A stretch of DNA of 15,265 nt. Origin: CAYLJJ01 sp964384025. Its GTDB lineage: Bacteria > Myxococcota_A > Bradymonadia > UBA7976 > UBA1532. The stretch is taken from the NCBI GenBank assembly GCA_964384025.1, contig CAYLJJ010000124.1, positions 1-15,265 on the forward strand, written 5' to 3'. The notes below the pieces were generated by a model that was given only the letters and a program-made list of their open reading frames with translations, made no database searches and was not told where the DNA came from. Position 1 is the stretch's first letter, and each line of letters begins with the position of its first letter. Of this stretch, positions 13,786 through 15,265 are shown piece by piece. The position numbers and the translations under genes are program-made.

Positions 13786-15075
13786 TCAAGGCTGTTTGAG
13801 GAGCCCCTTGCGCTCCCCTCGCTCCATCCAGATCTGCGTTAGATTCAAGCAGACCTCTACAGATTTCTCCATATGTTGAAGGGCGATCCACTCGCGGCGA
13901 CCGTGGAAGTTATGGCCTCCGGTGAAGAGGTTGGGGGTAGGCAGACCCATAAAGGAGAGTCGCGCTCCATCGGTGCCCCCTCGGATGGGGTTGCGCAGGA
14001 CCTCAAGACCCGCCGCCTTGATCGCCTCCACCGCAAAGGCTGCACACTCAGGGCGACGATCGATCATCCCCTTCATATTACGATACTGCTCACGCACCTC
14101 TGCCTTCGCCCGAGCACCGGGATAGCGCGCCGCCACCTCCTGAGCCAGAGTGGAAAGGAGGCGCTCCTTCTCTTTAAGCCCCTCCTCTTCAAAGTCTCTG
14201 ATGATAAAGCGGATCTCCGCCTGCTCTTCATTGCCGGTGATATTGATGGGATGCACAAAGCCCTCTCGACCTGCGGTGGTCTCTGGAGAGAGGCGATCTT
14301 TGGGGAGAGCATCTAGGAACTCAGCGGCGAGCTTGATCGCATTGATCAGCTTACCCTTGGCGTAGCCTGGGTGAATATTGATCCCCTGAAAGCGCAGCCA
14401 CATCGCATCCGCGCAGAAGGTCTCATCTTCGATCTCCCCCAAGCTCTCTCCATCGACGGTATAGGCTACTTCAGCCCCAAAAGCCTCCAGATCAAAGTGA
14501 TCTACGCCGCGGCCGATCTCCTCATCGGGGGTGAAGGCGATCTTAATGGGGCCATGGGGTATCTCTGAGTTGAGCAGCACCTCCAACATGCTGAAGATGA
14601 TGGCGATCCCCGCCTTATCGTCAGCGCCCAGGAGGGTACTGCCATCCGAAGTGATGATATCCAATCCGAGACATTCTCCCAAAGGTGCGTCTTTTTGTGG
14701 ACTGAGCACCACATTGGGACCTTTGGGGAGCTTGATTTCGTCTCCCTGATAGTTGGAGTGGATCAGCGGCTTGACCCCTTTACCAGAGACTGCAGGAGAT
14801 ACATCTACATGAGCGAGGAAGCCCAGAGCGGGGATCTTCCCTTTCTTTGGGCTGTCTGGAGGTAGACGCTCAGGGAGAGAGGCGTAGATATAGCCCGTTT
14901 TGCTCAGGCTCACCTCCAAGCCCATCTCTTGAAGTTGATGATAAAGTAGATTCAATAGATCCCACTGACAAGCAGAAGAGGGGCTGCTCTTGCTCCCCTC
15001 ATCACTGGTTGTCTCAACAGCCACATACTCCAAAAAGCGCTTCAGCAGCATGTCTGTATCGATCTTGAACTCCAT
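13786..15075 (-). CDS. pepT: Peptidase T (tripeptide aminopeptidase, M20B)
   Basis: Protein of 429 residues; E. coli PepT has 408. It removes the N-terminal residue of tripeptides in the cytoplasm, using two zinc ions. The metal site is complete: HVD (89-91, His89), LLGADDKAGIA (148-158, Asp152), FTPDEEIG (181-188, Glu185 as base and Glu186 as ligand), VDGE (207-210, Asp208) and the C-terminal GGHNFHGRREW. IRGGTDGARLSFMGLPTPNL is a PepT signature. The ATG at 15075 gives an N-terminus (MEFKIDTDMLLKRFLEYV) that lines up with known PepT, though its ribosome binding site is weak. The frame upstream stays open to the window edge, so a longer product cannot be excluded. It heads the pepT-rhomboid-PilZ run. 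Confidence 0.93.
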   Translation of the reverse strand: MEFKIDTDMLLKRFLEYVAVETTSDEGSKSSPSSACQWDLLNLLYHQLQEMGLEVSLSKTGYIYASLPERLPPDSPKKGKIPALGFLAHVDVSPAVSGKGVKPLIHSNYQGDEIKLPKGPNVVLSPQKDAPLGECLGLDIITSDGSTLLGADDKAGIAIIFSMLEVLLNSEIPHGPIKIAFTPDEEIGRGVDHFDLEAFGAEVAYTVDGESLGEIEDETFCADAMWLRFQGINIHPGYAKGKLINAIKLAAEFLDALPKDRLSPETTAGREGFVHPINITGNEEQAEIRFIIRDFEEEGLKEKERLLSTLAQEVAARYPGARAKAEVREQYRNMKGMIDRRPECAAFAVEAIKAAGLEVLRNPIRGGTDGARLSFMGLPTPNLFTGGHNFHGRREWIALQHMEKSVEVCLNLTQIWMERGERKGLLKQP

Positions 15076-15215
15076 ACCTTTGAGATCTCCCGATTGTCTC
15101 TTCGCCCTGAGGGGCTCATCAAGGCTGCATCCTGCACCCGATTTAGGAGCTGGACCAGAAGAAACATCTCCAGCCGAGATTCCTTTGCTGTCAGAGCCCT
15201 TAAGGATCCCTCGGA
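15076..15215 (-). promoter_or_regulatory. pepT upstream region
   Basis: This region lies between the pepT ATG and the probable group II intron end. On the minus strand TTGATG (15119-15124) and GACAAT (15095-15100) stand 18 bases apart and could be a promoter, though they match the consensus only partly. GCCC/GGGC can form a small stem between them. The pepT frame has no stop throughout; the translation is rich in Gly, Ser, Pro and Lys and looks like a linker rather than a domain. Confidence 0.35.
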
Positions 15216-15265
15216 GAGTCGCCTGAAGGGATTTCAGCTCCAGGCGCTCGCAGAACCGTACGTGA
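15216..15265 (-). mobile_element. 3' end of a group II intron (domain V half and domain VI), cut by the window edge
   Basis: Read on the minus strand, the window begins with TCACGTACGGTTC, the conserved 3' arm of group II intron domain V. After a short linker (TGCGAG) come the arms CGCCTGGAG and CTTCAGGCG, which pair over nine bases around a CTGAAATCC loop, as expected for domain VI. An A at the CUUC-A-GGCG position lies about 8 nt from GACTC and is a candidate branch point. GGTTCTG followed by a TGAAA loop and ACTC fits the 3' ends of bacterial group II introns as I remember them. The 5' half of domain V and any reverse transcriptase would be outside the window. The exact end (about 15213-15218) is estimated. 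The alternative is that this is coding sequence, since the frame is open here. Confidence 0.6.

Overview
The window looks like a piece of chromosome from a Gram-negative, moderately GC-rich bacterium of the former Deltaproteobacteria, most likely Myxococcota or Bradymonadota-like. This is inferred from the mix of genes: several lipoproteins with Asp-Ala-Gly/Pro-rich linkers, a lipoprotein of the C-terminal beta-propeller family, Rex, and a PilZ protein of the kind common in myxobacteria. No rRNA or other direct taxonomic marker is present, so this placement is tentative.

Layout. Bases 1-671 hold no gene I can support; they are partly AT-rich and carry a 14-bp palindrome and an inverted repeat. 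Bases 672-5664 are a tightly packed six-gene minus-strand operon, in transcription order: M20 amidohydrolase, Mak-type ROK sugar kinase, class-C beta-lactamase-like serine hydrolase, inositol-monophosphatase-family phosphatase, a small lipoprotein, and the 16S rRNA methyltransferase RsmG. Gaps are 18, 10, 3 and 4 nt, and the last junction is an ATGA overlap. Bases 5778-9045 are a plus-strand group divergent from it: a 708-residue beta-propeller lipoprotein, 7 nt later a cysteine-rich putative lipoprotein, then a SlyD-like FKBP prolyl isomerase. A 315-nt gap without a gene is followed by a Pro/Asp/Ala/Gly-repeat lipoprotein with a Tat-like leader. Rex (minus) and an SPFH/band-7 coiled-coil protein (plus) are divergent neighbours. 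Finally, a minus-strand trio (pepT, a rhomboid protease with an unusual C-terminal region, a tandem-PilZ protein) runs in from the right and meets the SPFH gene tail to tail with a 4-nt overlap.

The right edge matches the 3' end of a bacterial group II intron: the 3' half of domain V, then a domain VI hairpin, in minus orientation. The intron body would lie beyond the window. The same bases can also be read as an open frame in phase with pepT, so both readings are reported.

Functionally the window is mostly housekeeping and envelope biology: amide, peptide and sugar salvage, rRNA modification, redox-sensing transcription, c-di-GMP sensing, intramembrane proteolysis and surface lipoproteins. 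I see no defence island, CRISPR array, prophage or biosynthetic cluster. The points best worth a second look are the duplicated cysteine module at 7912-8511, the palindrome that can sequester the ribosome binding site of the PilZ gene, and the group II intron end beside pepT.
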